Assembly (NCBI GenBank): GCA_037074705.1
Contig: CM073593.1
Span: 106,208,238 to 106,272,237 of the forward strand
Reading direction: 5' to 3'
Length of the DNA: 64,000 bases
Source: Zhengitettix transpicula
Taxonomy: Eukaryota; Arthropoda; Insecta; Orthoptera; Tetrigidae
Shown here: positions 1 through 12,015 of the stretch, in pieces
Layout of the letters: every line of letters begins with the position of its first letter
Position numbering within the stretch: position 1 is the first letter of the stretch
Program-made: the position numbers and the translations under genes
Notes under the pieces: model-generated
Seen by the model: the letters and a program-made list of their open reading frames with translations, nothing else
Databases searched by the model: none
What the model was told of the DNA's origin: nothing

Positions 1-175
1 TTTAGGCGAATGCCAGGTAGGATCCTTAAAATATAGCCCGGGGGCCATAGTTAACCCTTGGCTACCTTCCTCTACCCTTCCGCATTCCCCCTTTTCAAAT
101 CCCTTCCTATGCTATTAAAGGGGAGTTGCCCAATGTGGATCACCCTCATGTAGCCTGTAGCCCTAAAAAAAAATA
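1..175 (-). repeat. 525-nt family copy 1, tail part
   Basis: Here the strand field gives the orientation of the A-rich tail: '-' entries carry the tail at the right end as written (…CCCTAAAAAA), '+' entries begin with a T-run on the given strand (TTTAGGGTAACAGG…). This copy is cut by the window edge and ends in CCCTAAAAAAAAA. It is followed after ~30 bp by the head of copy 2. Confidence 0.85.
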
Positions 176-204
176 AAAAATAAAATGTAATGCTGCCTCA
201 TGGA

Positions 205-702
205 ACTAGAAGTCTGCGAGAGGAGTCTCTCGCAGGTAACCTGCGAGGGATGTTCTCTCGCAGGCAGAACCTTTTAGGAGAGATACGAAGGGGCTACCTT
301 TGGGTATGCCTTTTCCTCTACGTTTTTGAACTAAGGTTTCCACAAGCCGACGCACCTCGGCCTGTTCTGAGAGGTGTATGTTCTGGGGTCGCAGACCTTT
401 GGCATACGGTAAGAGTTGTCCGCTGTTCCCATTGGAATAGTCTGTCAGCTGCCTCCTAAACTGGTCGAGGCACGGAAAAGGAAATGCTGCGTCCCCACAG
501 CAAACTCCTCTCCTTTTTCCTGCATTTCTTTTAGGCGAATGCCGGGTAGGATCCTTAAACTATAGCCCGGGGGCCCCTGGTTAACCCTTGGATACCTTCC
601 TCTACCCTTCCGCATTCCCCCTTTTCAAATCCCTTTCCTATGTTATTAAAGAGGAGTTGCCACCATGTGGATTACCCTCATGTAGCCTCCCAGTTACCCT
701 AA
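205..702 (-). repeat. 525-nt family copy 2, complete
   Basis: It begins with the double CTGCGAGAG/CTCTCGCAG hairpin head (207-275) and ends in TTACCCTAAAAAAA. The complete order of the family is: hairpin head, CTACCTTTGGG block, GGTAAGAGTTG block, CTCCTAAACTGGTCGAGG block, TAGGATCCTTAAA block, GGGGAGTTGCC block, A-tail. Confidence 0.88.
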
Positions 703-822
703 AAAAATGTAAACTATTAAATTTCAAAAACAAAACGATAATTACGGATTTTCATTGATTTGGATTTTGTACAAATCGTTTATGTAAGTGCCACAACTTT
801 GCTGTGTAGTAATTATAATAAT

Positions 823-1268
823 ATAATATATATACATATTATTTTAATGTGATTGGATAATAGCAAAGGGTTGACAGCTTGGCAAGTTGGAATTTGACCA
901 GGCGCCGCCGTGGCGGAGAGATAATCCGTGACGGTCTGGACTTAGGCACGTGGGGTGTTGACCCTCGGAAGTTACCTGGACTGTCGCACGGCCGTGAGAA
1001 ACGTCTCTCCAGAAACTGAATTAACACGTGACTGCCTCAACTAATTACATGTGTCTTGGATCAGGAAAGATCGATCGAAAATTGGTCGAAAACATCGATA
1101 TTTCAACATCCAGCGAAGGTGCTGTAAAAGAAAGTGTAGTGAAGACTCCTCGACGAACCGTCACCGGGGACCGACGTGCATCATCCAGAGGACTCTGGTG
1201 CAAGATGACCGCGGCCAGAGATCAACTGCCAAGTGTCTCAATCGTTGTCGCGCCTGAGGAGAATTACC
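823..1268 (+). repeat. ~430-bp dispersed repeat, copy 1
   Basis: Shares with 36826-37240 the blocks TTTTAATGTGATTGGATA, GGCAAGTTGGAATTTGACCA, GCGCCGCCGTGGCGGAGAGA, CGATATTTCAACAT and GCCAGAGATCAACTGCCAAG. GTGGCGGAGAGATAATCC resembles a pol III A-box, so a tRNA-derived SINE is possible, but no matching B-box is seen. It has no coding potential that both copies keep. Confidence 0.75.
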
Positions 1269-2102
1269 GCTACAGAATACACATTAATAATTAATAAAGC
1301 TACACTAAAGTAAAAACTAGATGCCACGGACTACGAGGATTGTAGCCGACATATTTATTCATCATTTTGTTCAGCCGCTTCTTGTGAATTTATTTTTGTT
1401 GTTGTTGTTTTACTTTAATAACATCCACTTTCTTCAGACAAAATTGTCAGTTTTTCTGTTTATTTATTAAATTAAAATTTGTCAGGTTCTATATTAACCC
1501 TTTGGTACTCGAGGGCTCGGTAGCGGACGTGCCTGAGGGGGGGGGGGCGGTTACCGTAAACCATGGGTTTAACTTGGGATTAAAGGCCCCTCTATAGTAC
1601 ATAAGGTCGGGACCGTCCGCCATTTTTAATCTTACGGAACTGCCTTGCTTTACTTGTGTTTTGTGCGGTTGTGTCGCTCTAGGCTCTCCTCAGCACCTGA
1701 AGGTTGTGTCATCACTTCTTGAGTCTGTATTTGGCTGTTTTAATTCCGACGTCAGTCTGAGGTTATCTCTGCCTCCTTCCTTGACTCTTAATATTCAGAG
1801 GGGGACTGCCTGAACATTTTTCACGTTGCCTTCTGCAGAATCGCTCCCTTTCAAAGCGTCTAGACGCAGGCTTAAGGCGCCGCAGGGAGTCGCCAACGGA
1901 GGGAATGTAAAAATTCCTCCCCCACGGAGGAGCATCAACACCGTCATCAGCGTCTCACATCAACTAGTGTGTGTGTGTGGTCTTTATATCATCACTTATT
2001 TTGTCTTCTTTGGCTATCTTTGTCCCCCTCGAGGCTCAGAAGCAGGACGAGGGAAAACGTGCCGGTGAGGAAAGTCGCTTCGATTATAAAATATATTTTT
2101 TT
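1269..2102. other. non-coding stretch
   Basis: A diverged GAAACGTTG-family piece (TGCGGTTGTGTCGCTCTAGG near 1655) and a G-run at ~1540. No gene supported. Confidence 0.6.
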
Positions 2103-2626
2103 TTGGGCAACAGGCTACATGAGGGTAATCCACTTGGAGGCAACTCCCCTTTAATAGCATAGGAAGGGATTTGAAAGTGGGGATGTGGAAGGGTAGAGGA
2201 ATGTAGCCAAGGGTTAACTAGGGGCCCCCGGGCTATGGTTTAAGGATCCTACCCGCGGCATTCGCCTAAATAAATGCAGAGAAAACCCTAGAAAAACCTG
2301 CATCAGGTAGGTCGGGCACTGGGTACTTGTCCCACGCCCTTCCCTGGATGGCGGGAGAGGAGTTTGCTGTGGGGACGCAGCATTCCCTTCTCCGTACCTC
2401 GACCAGTTTAGGAGGCAGCTGGCCGACTGTCCCAATGGGAATAGCGGACAACTCTTACCGTATGCCCCCAAGGTCTGTGACCCCGGAGCATACACCTCTC
2501 AGAGAACAGGCCTCGGCATGTGAGAACCTTAGTTCAAAAACGGAGAGGAAAAGGCATCCTCAAAGGTACCCCCTTTGTGTCTCTCCTACGTCGTTTTGCC
2601 TGCGAGAGAACAGCCCTCGCAGGTCA
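2103..2626 (+). repeat. 525-nt family copy 3, complete
   Basis: It starts at the T-run and GGCAACAGGCTACATGAGGG and ends with GCCTGCGAGAGAAC...CCTCGCAGG. It is a single, unpaired complete copy. Confidence 0.88.
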
Positions 2627-3360
2627 TCATTTCAATTTTTAAAATAATTATGGTCCTCCGTAAATATAAAAATTGAGGTTATGCGAGGCTGAGCGGGAAA
2701 CTAAAGTGATTTAAACGTCGATTCCCCGTATGAATATTCGAGGGTTCATAAAAGACTCCCCCCCTTCCCCCCCCTTCCTCCCCTTCCTCCCCCTCCCCCG
2801 CGCAACTGATGAATGATGCATCAGCTTCAGTGAAACTGGTTTTCCTTCTCTCTTCTCCTTCTCCGGTGTTTGTCCTTGTAGTTTATGAACTGTTTAGTTT
2901 CTTATTATTAATTTTTCAATCAGCCGCAATTTTATTTTTTTTCGTTCCCCCTGTGGTTTACATCGTGGCCCCCCGCCCCCGCCCTTCCCCCCCTGTAATT
3001 GATTGATTGCGCGTTGACAGTGTGGAGAGTAGTTTGAATCCCATGTGACCTTCTGCGTGCCTCTGGAGTCCTGGCGGGTGCAAGCCAACAGGCGGTCGTG
3101 CCACTTTCCCGTGCGTCGTCTCTGCTCTGCCGCGTGCCTGCGACGCCGGCGCCATCTCTTGCGACGTCGCCACAACAGCCCCACGACGACCAGCCCTGTG
3201 CTGCTGCAGACCCTCGTTACGTAAACTAGCGTCGGCACAGGGAAAGGCAAAACTAACCTTGCTTGGTTGCTTCACTTCTCTCTCTCTGCTGCCTCGCTCG
3301 TAAATGTCCCTTCTCCTAAGTTCCTGCGTCACTCACCTTGTTTTATCTTATTTATTTATT
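2627..3360. other. non-coding stretch, part GC-rich
   Basis: C-rich runs at 2755-2810 and 2970-2995, then ~250 bp of CpG-containing sequence at 3000-3250. Overlapping frames exist on the minus strand, but nothing resembles a known protein. Confidence 0.5.
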
Positions 3361-4462
3361 TATCCTGACGATCTACATCTTTTTCTTCTGCACTTCCTGA
3401 CGATCTTTCACGTCATCTCTTTATAACCCGCCTATTTCTTTATTTTTCCTTTTCATTCCCTTCTTTCACTTTCTCTTCCTCACCTCTCCACTGCAAGACA
3501 ATGGAATACCCGAATAATCTACATAATAATATTACCTCATCATTATTCTTTTTTCTTTGGAGTATCTACATCTTTTTTTGAACTCCCTGACAATTTTTCA
3601 CGTCATCTCTCGCATACTTTCTTTCCGTTTTTCTTGTTTTCTTCTCATGGAGTAAATATCTACATATTTTTTCCTGTTTTTCTAGACGACCCTTCACGTC
3701 ATCTCTTTACCCTGCCTCTTTCTTTCGGTTTGTGTTGGTTTATTTGCTTTAATTTTTCTCATTTCTTTGCCGTTTTTAATTTTTTTTTACTCCCTTATGG
3801 AATACCCGAATAATCTAAATATTAATAATAACGTTACCTCACCATTATTTTTTTTCTGTACTGTTTGAAACGTTGGAGTATCTACATCTTTTTTTTTTCT
3901 GCACTTCCTGCCGATTTTTCACATCATCTCTTTTTAACCTAACTTCTTTCTTGTACACTTTCTGTCTGTTTTTCTTGTTTTCTTCTCATGGAGTAAATAT
4001 CTACATCTTCCCCCCCCCCCTGATTTTCTAGTCGATCTTTGACGTAATCTCTTTAACCCATCTTTTTTCTTTCATGTTATTTTTGCTTTTCATTTTTGCT
4101 TTGCTTTGCCTTCTTTCACTTTTTCGTTCTCAGTTATCTACTCCAAGACAATGGAATACCCGAATAATCTAAATAATAATAATATTACATCATCATTATT
4201 TTTTTGTCTTTAGAGTATCTACATCTTTTTCTTCTGCACTTCCTGACGATCTTCCACGTTATCTCTTTATAACCCGCCTATTTCTTTATTGTTTCCTTTT
4301 CTTTCCCTTCCTTCACTTTCTCTTCCTCACCTCTCCACTGCAAGACAATGGAATACCCGAATAATCTACATAATAATATTACCTCATCATTATTCTTTTT
4401 TCTTTGGAGTATCTACATCTTATTCTGAACTTCCTGACGATTTTTCACGTAATTTATTTACC
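3361..4462 (+). repeat. complex tandem array with ~200-350-bp units
   Basis: CAATGGAATACCCGAATAAT recurs at about 3500, 3795, 4150 and 4348. Each is followed by ATTA..TCATCATTATT and preceded by TTCCTGACGATCTTTCACGT-like blocks. The pyrimidine-rich units vary in length. Diverged single units recur at 16690-17400 and 19935-20095. Confidence 0.8.
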
Positions 4463-4490
4463 TACTAGCCTTGGTGCCCGGCGTTGCTCG
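4463..4490 (+). repeat. CTAGCCTTGGTGCCCGGCG motif
   Basis: The phrase recurs inverted at 56411-56431 (GACGGGCACCAGCTAG). It marks the edge of a shared dispersed element, otherwise too diverged to outline. Confidence 0.4.
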
Positions 4491-6599
4491 TGTACTTATT
4501 TATATAAACTCGAAAAAGTATTTAATTGAATACTTAAATATATTCCTTGAGTATTTCAGGATATAATCGTCACTCAGTCTTCATACATTACGAAATATTA
4601 CATTGATGAAATTGTTAGCTAGACTCACAACTAATACAGCGCAAGGATGGTAAAGTAATTCGTATTCTTCTTTATTACCATTCGATGGAGTATTGCTGAA
4701 GAAAATATTTCTGCTTTATTTCATTCCTAATAAAGGAGATATTTCCTTTGTTCGTTGCGTAGTAACGTCTTTCTCTCGCGTGACGTCATTGTCTCTTGGC
4801 GCGCAGTAATTTAATATTTAATGATCACGGTTTTTAATTATAATTCTTTCCACATGTATGCTAGGGGTTTCTCACCCTCACAGTACCGTTTCTCGTGTTT
4901 TGAAGAATTTGTGTACCAATTTTTGTTGCATTCTGTCCACGCGATAAAATTTGTATAAAGAACAACGTAAATACATACATACATACATACATACAAATAT
5001 ACATCCTTTTTTATTATATAGATACAGAAATTTTGTCGTTCACCCTGTCTGTAGTTTAACAACGTGGCTTCGCTCCCCGCCCCCCCTGCCCACCCCCCAA
5101 ATTGATTTGCTACAGTCTGCGACGTACAGTCATTCGTCGTTTTAACACGAGAAATAAAATAATTTTACATAAGATTTTAATTACAATTTTTAACGTATCC
5201 TTGTTCGACTCTAAATCATATTAATAAAGTGCAGTTGTAGACAGTTAATTAGAGAATATCTTTGACCTCCGTCTGGAGAGCTTCCAGCGACATGAAACCC
5301 TACACTATTTTCTTACAGGTGTATAATTAACCCCCCTCCCCCACCCCCAAGTAGCTATAACATGTTTATTTATTTATTGTCAACCGTCTCTGTGTTCCAA
5401 GAAATTTTATTTTTTTAAATAAGAAAACTCTCGTCTTATTGCTTACTGTAGACATGTTTTAGTGTGGGTAACACGTGAGGACTTTCCAGTATGTAGTCAT
5501 GTGTAATTCCAGAGCCTCTCAGTTCGTGATTATTAATTTTACACGTGTTAACAATTTTTTTTAACGCGGCCAAATCTATAAATTTATTTTAGTAATATTT
5601 ATTTATTTTTTAATTCATGAAATACAATTTTGTTTAGGATATAAATTGCGTTAATAAGTTTAACTGTCACTAGGCCCGGGGGGTGGTGGGGGTGGGGGCA
5701 ATATTAATTTAATTTTCCATTAGTGTTCCATTTATTTTTCCCCCCTCCGGACGTGTGACAGTTTCCTCCTTATTAACAACATTGACCGTGAGGTTATGTT
5801 GCGGCGTCCAGCAGTAATTAGTGCTCGTGGCCGTGGCCGTGGCCGTGCGGAGGCTGAGGACTGGCAGAGAGGGTCCTCGCCACCTCCGCAGGCTCATACT
5901 GACCCGTGAACAAGTGGTCCTTTCGCTCGTTGCCAAATTCCGGCGGCGGGCAGGTGCGGGGGCCGCGGACGTCACACAAGGACTCGCGCTCTCACTGACA
6001 CACACACAGCAGCAGCACTGGTCATGGTGCAGGGGGCGGAGCAGGAAAATTAGATTTCGCACTAAACCCCCCAAATATTACCTTATTTAACCTGGCTGGA
6101 ATAATTAATTAGGCTTCCTCAGTAGTGTTGAGGCTGACGTAACATCATATATGATCTATTACTGATATTAAACATTATAATATGGAGAAGGCGTCACTTC
6201 TGTAGTTTGCTACCCCACCCACCATTTAATCCGCAGTCCATCCGGTAAGAGTAAGAACCGTGGCTGCTGCAGGTGATTTATCACACACTCATCACGAAAG
6301 AAAAATATATACCCCGTTGTTGTTGTTTTCTTCCCCCCCCCCGCCCACCCCCCCCCACCACCGACTTTATTTGAGATCTTCTCGGTCGAGGTAATTGGGA
6401 TCATTACCCCACGTATAATAGAAACACGAAATTAACGCCTGCACGACAAGAAATTGACGACCCGCATAGCAGAAGAAGAAGGGGGGAAAAAAACATAAAT
6501 TAATTTCGAATAATATAATTTAAATTAATTTAAAACGTTTGGATCAACTCTTGTCACATTTCTTAATAGGACAATTTTTAATCTATTATGTATTACATA
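4491..6599. other. non-coding stretch with a CpG-rich island
   Basis: Mostly AT-rich, with a CATA run at 4973-4995. At 5815-6010 a GC- and CpG-rich segment contains GGCCGT repeats. It could be a promoter or an exon of an unrecognised gene; no splice-supported model was found. 5142-5215 resembles 35771-35840. Confidence 0.45.
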
Positions 6600-7925
6600 G
6601 TATTGACAAAGATCACAACAGTCATAAGAAAGAAAGAAAAAAAACAGTGATAATATAAATACCACATTTTTTATTATCACGTATTTTGTCAATAATTAGA
6701 AAGAAATAAAAAATGAGATATTTTTATTATCACTGATTTTGCAATAATAAGAAAGAAAGAAAAAATGTGGTATTTATATTATCACTGATTTTGTCCATAA
6801 TAAGACAGATAGGCAAATAAGACAAAATCAGTGATAATATAAATACCACATTTTATATTATATCAATAATAAGAATGATAGACAAAATAAGACAAAATCG
6901 GTGATAATAAAAACAGGACAAAATCAGTGATAATATAAATACAACAATTTTTATTATCACTGATTTTTGTCAATAATAAGAAGTAAATAAAAAATTAGGT
7001 GTTTATATTATCGATGATTTTGTCTTATTTCTGATATCACTGATTTTGTCAATAATAAGACAGATAGGCAAATAAACAAAATCAGTGATAATATAATTAC
7101 CACATTTTATATTATCATTGAGTTTGTCCATAATAAGAAAGAAATAAAAAATAATATTTATATTATCACTGATTTTGTCTTTTTTTATTATCACTGATTT
7201 TGTCAATAATAAGAAAGATAGGCTAATGAGAGAAAATCAGTGATAACAAAAATAAGACAAAATCAGTGATAATATAACTACCACATTTTTTATTATATCA
7301 ATAGTAATTTTTTATTATATCAATAATAAGAAATATAGGAAAATAAGACAAAATCAGTGATAATATAAATGCCACATTTTTTATTATCCCTGATTTTGCC
7401 AATAATAAGAAAGAAATAAAAAGTGTGGTATTTATATTATCACCGATTTTGTCTTTTTTTATTATCACTGATTTTGTCAATAATAAGAAAGATAGACAAA
7501 ATAAGACAAAATCAGTGATAATAAAAAGAAAACAAAATCAGTGATAATAAAAAGAAGACAAAATCAGTGATAATAAAAAGAAGACAAAATCAGTGATAAT
7601 AAAAAGAAGACAAAATCAGTGATAATAAAATGAAGACAAAATCAGTGATAATAAAAAGAAGACAAAATCAGTGATAATAAAAAGAAAACACAATCATTAA
7701 TAATATAAGTACCACATTTTTTATTATCCCTGATTTTGTCAATAATAAGAAATAAATAAAAATGTGGTATTTATATTATCACTGATTTTGTCTTCTTTTT
7801 GTTATCACTGATTTTTTCAATAATAAGACAGATAGGTAAATAAGACAAAATCAGTGATAATAAAAAAAAGTGTTATTTATATTATCACTGATTTTGTCTT
7901 CTTCGTCTATCTTTCTTATTGTTGT
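6600..7925. repeat. AT-rich satellite with alternating inverted 18-mers
   Basis: ATTATCACTGATTTTGTC and its reverse complement GACAAAATCAGTGATAAT recur dozens of times, in both orientations and separated by AATAAGAAAGATAG-like spacers. From ~7495 to 7690 a 26-bp direct repeat (AAGACAAAATCAGTGATAAT plus AAAAAG) is repeated head to tail about eight times. Neighbouring inverted 18-mers could form long hairpins or cruciforms. Confidence 0.92.
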
Positions 7926-8576
7926 GATATTTAACAGATAAAAATTATCAAAGATAACAACTGTTGATCCCTAGTTTTACACATTTTTAAAATTATATAG
8001 CTCAAAATTATTTTCTTTTTTGTTGTTTTTGTTTCCGTTCTGCTGCACGGGGTCCTTAATTTATTGTACCGACGATCTTATTTTTCTATTTTAAAAAACC
8101 GACGTGTTATATTTTTCGTTTCTTCTACACTTTTGTCAGTTTTTATTTTATCTCCACGTTGTATAATGTAAGTAATAAAAGGGTTTATTTTCTCTCTAGT
8201 GCACCCTTATATGTCTTGTACGTTCCTCTACGTTGACTGTTTCTTCCTTATCTCGAAGAAAATTCTACAGCGATTTATTTTAAACGTCTCCGACATTTGT
8301 AGCCCAACTACACTCTACATGGTTTAAGTTAGCTCATACGGTAGATTATAATACCTCTGACTGTCGATTTCCTATACTTAACTCCTTTTAATATATAATC
8401 TCAGAGCCTTTTTCTTTCAACTCCCTCCTGCAATTCACCTAAGACATTATTACAATCAGCTTTATTAATTATATTAGACGAGACGCACATTCATTTCATT
8501 TTTTTATGATTCGAATTCAACATGGCGGAGTAACAAAATATTACGTGGCCTTGTACCTCACGTGATTGGCTGTTGT

Positions 8577-8638
<62 letters not shown>

Positions 8639-9248
8639 ACCGAGTGATCTCAGTTTATTTTTACGTGTCAAGGGACCACCTGTCTGCAACTCTGTTCTTT
8701 CCCAGTTGTTGTTTTTTTTTCTTGGAAGAAAACCGTCGGACCGATTTCGATTCAACCTTTTTTAGAGTTAATAAACAGCGCTATGAGAAAATCCTTGGCG
8801 ATAACAAACAATATGGCGGTAATAAGGAAACGGCCGAGCAGATGAAACTTTACACAGTCGCTATACAGAGCCGCAAGGAGGCTGCAGTCCGCCATATTGT
8901 AGCCACGACACGCTGTAAAACAGAACCAACGGGAAGAGCCACGCTCCAAGAAGCCCTCAACAGCGACCTCGGAACAAGGGCTGTTTGTCGGCGACGTCGA
9001 CGTTGTTCTTTGTTGCCGTTGAAATGTCTGCGATAAAGAAGCGTGTTTGCGTTCCTCGCCAGCTATTTCTTGTTTACACACATTCAGACCCAAGATACCA
9101 GCAGCCTCCGGTGGTAAACGTTGTCTGAATTCCTTTTACAGAGCCGAAGATTAAGACAGCAAACACTAACAAGTGATAGTTTAACTTGTCCACACAGTTC
9201 ACTGATTGCAGACCAATAAAACCTACGAAATAGAAATTAAAATAACCC
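7926..9248. other. non-coding stretch
   Basis: Apart from the TA run at 8580 I see no conserved feature. The frame at 8566-9036 starts in the microsatellite and matches nothing known. Confidence 0.5.
8580..8635. repeat. (TA)n microsatellite
   Basis: About 28 uninterrupted TA units. Confidence 0.97.
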
Positions 9249-9415
9249 CACGAGCCGGGTAGGATCCTTAAACCACAGCCCGGGGGCCCCTAGTTAACCC
9301 TTGGCTACCTTCCTCTACCCTTCCCCATCCCCCCTTTCAAATCCCTTCCTATGCTATTAAAGGGGAGTTGCCACCATGTGGATTACCCTCATGTAGCCTG
9401 TTGCCCTAAAAAAAA
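9249..9415 (-). repeat. 525-nt family copy 4, tail only
   Basis: Retains only GGGTAGGATCCTTAAA through the A-tail. It is truncated at the head side, as expected of incomplete reverse transcription. It directly precedes the dead reverse transcriptase. Confidence 0.85.
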
Positions 9416-9424
9416 TTGCAGTTT

Positions 9425-9920
9425 GAAAACATCCTCACTACGAGAACAACTGCCCCAGTTGGCAACACCGTAACACATATGTGAATGAAAGTAGGCAAAA
9501 TAGACTAGTGAGGCAGTTTTTGGTATCAACTTGTTGCATCAACAGTCTCAATGAGTAACAAACAGAACAGAGTTTGCGATCAATGTGCAAGTTCCATTTT
9601 AATTTACCGTCGACCTGCAAGCCTGAGGAAAGTCGCATGGTCTGAGAACTCATCCGTTACTGTTACTGTTGGTTGCTGTTGTAAAACGGACTAACCTAGT
9701 TTTCTGTACGTTGGGCGAACCAAGTATTTAGGTTTCTAGATGCAGTCTCAATCTTCGCATTGAGATTATTTAAATCAATGTCCGTAGTTAACAAATTAGT
9801 GTCATCTGCGTATAAGACATGTTCCATATATTCTGGAAGATCATTAATATGCAAGAGGAAAAGCAGTGGACCTAATATCGAGCCCTGAGGCACGCCACAA
9901 TAAATGCCTTGAGCAGGTAA
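9425..9920 (-). pseudogene. non-LTR retrotransposon reverse transcriptase fragment
   Basis: Read on the minus strand, 9920 to ~9696 encodes GVPQGSILGPLLFLLHIND, then LYADDTNLL with the catalytic YADD box. After a frame break, 9640 to 9438 gives LQVDGKLKWNLHID and SSVCYSLRLL-like sequence, the usual palm/thumb continuation of Jockey/CR1-type elements. Fingers, endonuclease and 3' tail are missing and there are frameshifts and stops, so it is dead. A CA microsatellite lies ~45 bp upstream of its 5' break. Confidence 0.85.
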
Positions 9921-9964
9921 CAATGGAGCTGACGGCGTCGCTCTGCGGCAGGCGCCTGCGCGTC

Positions 9965-9993
<29 letters not shown>
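9965..9993. repeat. (CA)n microsatellite
   Basis: About 14 CA units, adjoining the reverse-transcriptase fragment. Confidence 0.95.
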
Positions 9994-9995
<2 letters not shown>

Positions 9996-11296
9996 CCACG
10001 TGCTGCTGGTTACGCAACGCCGCCAGTTGCTCCGTCGGTGTGGAGCCGTCAGGTACGGGGCGTCGCAGTGACGTCATGCTCCAGAGAAGCGCAAAGGGAC
10101 GGCGCGACGTCAGATCTCAAGGTGGCTGCAGAAGTGACTCCACCACGCCCGCGGAGGACACGTCAAGTGAGACGCTTGAGGACACTCGCTCGTCGAGACG
10201 GAGACGAGGCCCAATTAATTATTATTATTATTAAAGTATGGAAAGTGTTATTTAGACAGCTGTCGTCATGGAAACGAAACCCGCAAAGGTCCTGGGAACT
10301 TCCTCGAGGCACCTCCTCAGGTGAGCTCATTCGTTGCACTCGGAGGACCCTCAACAACAAAACTGACATTGGAATTGTAAATGCGCGTAGTTTTTAATTA
10401 CTCGATTATTAACCTGTTTTGCGTAATTAGCATCCTCCGCCCCCCCTTGTTTCCTGTACTACTGCGTGTTTGAGCCGTCCTTAGTTCTCTTACCTCGGGA
10501 AATAAATAATCTGAAGCACTGGTTGTGTCAGTCTTAGTAACATTACATCATCAGTTTATATTGTTTTAAATCATTTACATTTTTTATTTTTGAAAATTAT
10601 AAGAAATTTTTCTCGCAAACTCTGTGGATTTTGTTTCATCCCCTATTTTTTTTGTAATTTTGCTTCGATTCCTGTTCGCGGCCATACAAACTTAATAGTA
10701 CTTCGGCTTTCTTCCCAAACTTTTTTATTTATTTTAAATTTACCTTCTCTACCTTTTCTGTCACCGTTCATCGATTCCTTACCTTAATTATTCCTTCACT
10801 GCGGGGAAATGTGACGGGGGTTGTCGTGACGAAACACGATACATTTTCTTTGAAACGGGGGGGAGGGGGGGGCAAACGTACGGTTGGTTTCGTGAACCCC
10901 AATTTATTGTCTCTTAATAGGTGTCGGTTGTTGGGGGGGGGAGAGGATGAACTGCGTTCTATAACGTTTTGGGAACCTCATAACGTAAACAAGGTTATGG
11001 AAACAAATATTTGGAACACGCCAAAGTTAACGAAGTTATGGATCAATGTATAAAGTAAAGAATTAGATTTGTTACAGTGAAGCAGCAGAGGGTCGGGTAA
11101 CAGTGATAAATACATGGTAAATTTCATATCCACATCTTCAATGGATTTTTAATAACAATTACCGAAACCCCCAGAATTTTAATATCCCAGAGTGGTTTTC
11201 TTATAGTAGCAGGAGGCAAACAAGACTCACTGAAAGAATTGAACATTTCTGAACAGTTGCAGCTGTTGTAAGGTGGTAATTAGTTGTAATATATAT
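9994..11296. other. non-coding stretch, CpG-rich at its left end
   Basis: 10020-10210 is CpG-rich with TGACGTCA at 10069. The rest is AT-rich with two G-runs (10857-10873, 10933-10944). No gene supported. Confidence 0.45.
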
Positions 11297-11403
11297 ATAT
11301 GTACTCTGACTATGGAGGAAACTAATAAATAAAATTAAGCGACGAAACGTTTTTACATTAATAAATTATTTTTTCTGACTTAAAAACTGGCTGATGTTTA
11401 TTT
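11297..11403 (+). repeat. left arm of a 1.7-kb inverted-repeat element
   Basis: From ATGTACTCTGACTATGGAGG to ACTGGCTGATGTTTA. The reverse complement, with few mismatches, is at 12873-12979. It includes GCGACGAAACGTT. Confidence 0.88.
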
Positions 11404-12015
11404 ATTTATTATTCTATTTATTTATTTATTTCTATTTATTTATTTATTTTTATTTACTTATTGAATTATTTATTTATTTATTTTTCGATGTATTTATTTA
11501 TTTTTCTATGTATGTTTATTTTTATTTTTTTTATTTACTTATTCATTATTTATTTATTTATTTATTTACTTATTTTTTATTTTTATATTTACTTATTTTC
11601 TTATTTATTTATTTTTCTATTTATTTACTTATTGATTTATTGAATTATTTATTTATTTATTTTTCTATTTATTTACTTATTGATTTATTGAATTATTTAC
11701 TGATTTATTTTTCTATTTATTTACTTATTGATTTATTGAATTATTTATTGATTTATTTTTCTATTTATTTATTTACTTATTTATTTATTTTTATATTTAG
11801 TTTTCTATTTATTTTTATAATTTATTTCTATTTAATTTTTCAAATATTTATTTATTTATTTTTCTATTTATTTATTTATTTACTTATGGAATCATTTATT
11901 GATTTATTTTTCTATTTATTTATTTATTTATTTTTCTATTTATTTATTTATTTTTCTATTTATTTATTTATTTTAATTTTTATTTATTTATTATTTATCT
12001 ATTTATTTATTTTAA
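11394..12015. repeat. (ATTT)n-rich low-complexity array
   Basis: TATTTATT units with TTTTTCTA and TTGA variants over ~620 bp. It lies inside the inverted-repeat element. The long reading frame through it is composition-driven. Confidence 0.95.

Noticed and set aside
2327..2647. Recurrent ~80-110-codon frames (e.g. [17 protein letters not shown]) at many places, looking like a gene family
   Set aside because: They all lie in copies of the 525-nt repeat, antisense to its A-tail, and are disrupted differently in each copy. The similarity comes from the repeat, not from protein-level conservation.
7495..7690. Regular direct repeats resembling a CRISPR array
   Set aside because: There are no unique spacers, the unit is contiguous AT-rich satellite, and the context is eukaryotic.
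8566..9036. 156-codon frame starting in the TA microsatellite
   Set aside because: Its start is repeat-encoded and its remainder resembles nothing known; no splice or promoter support.
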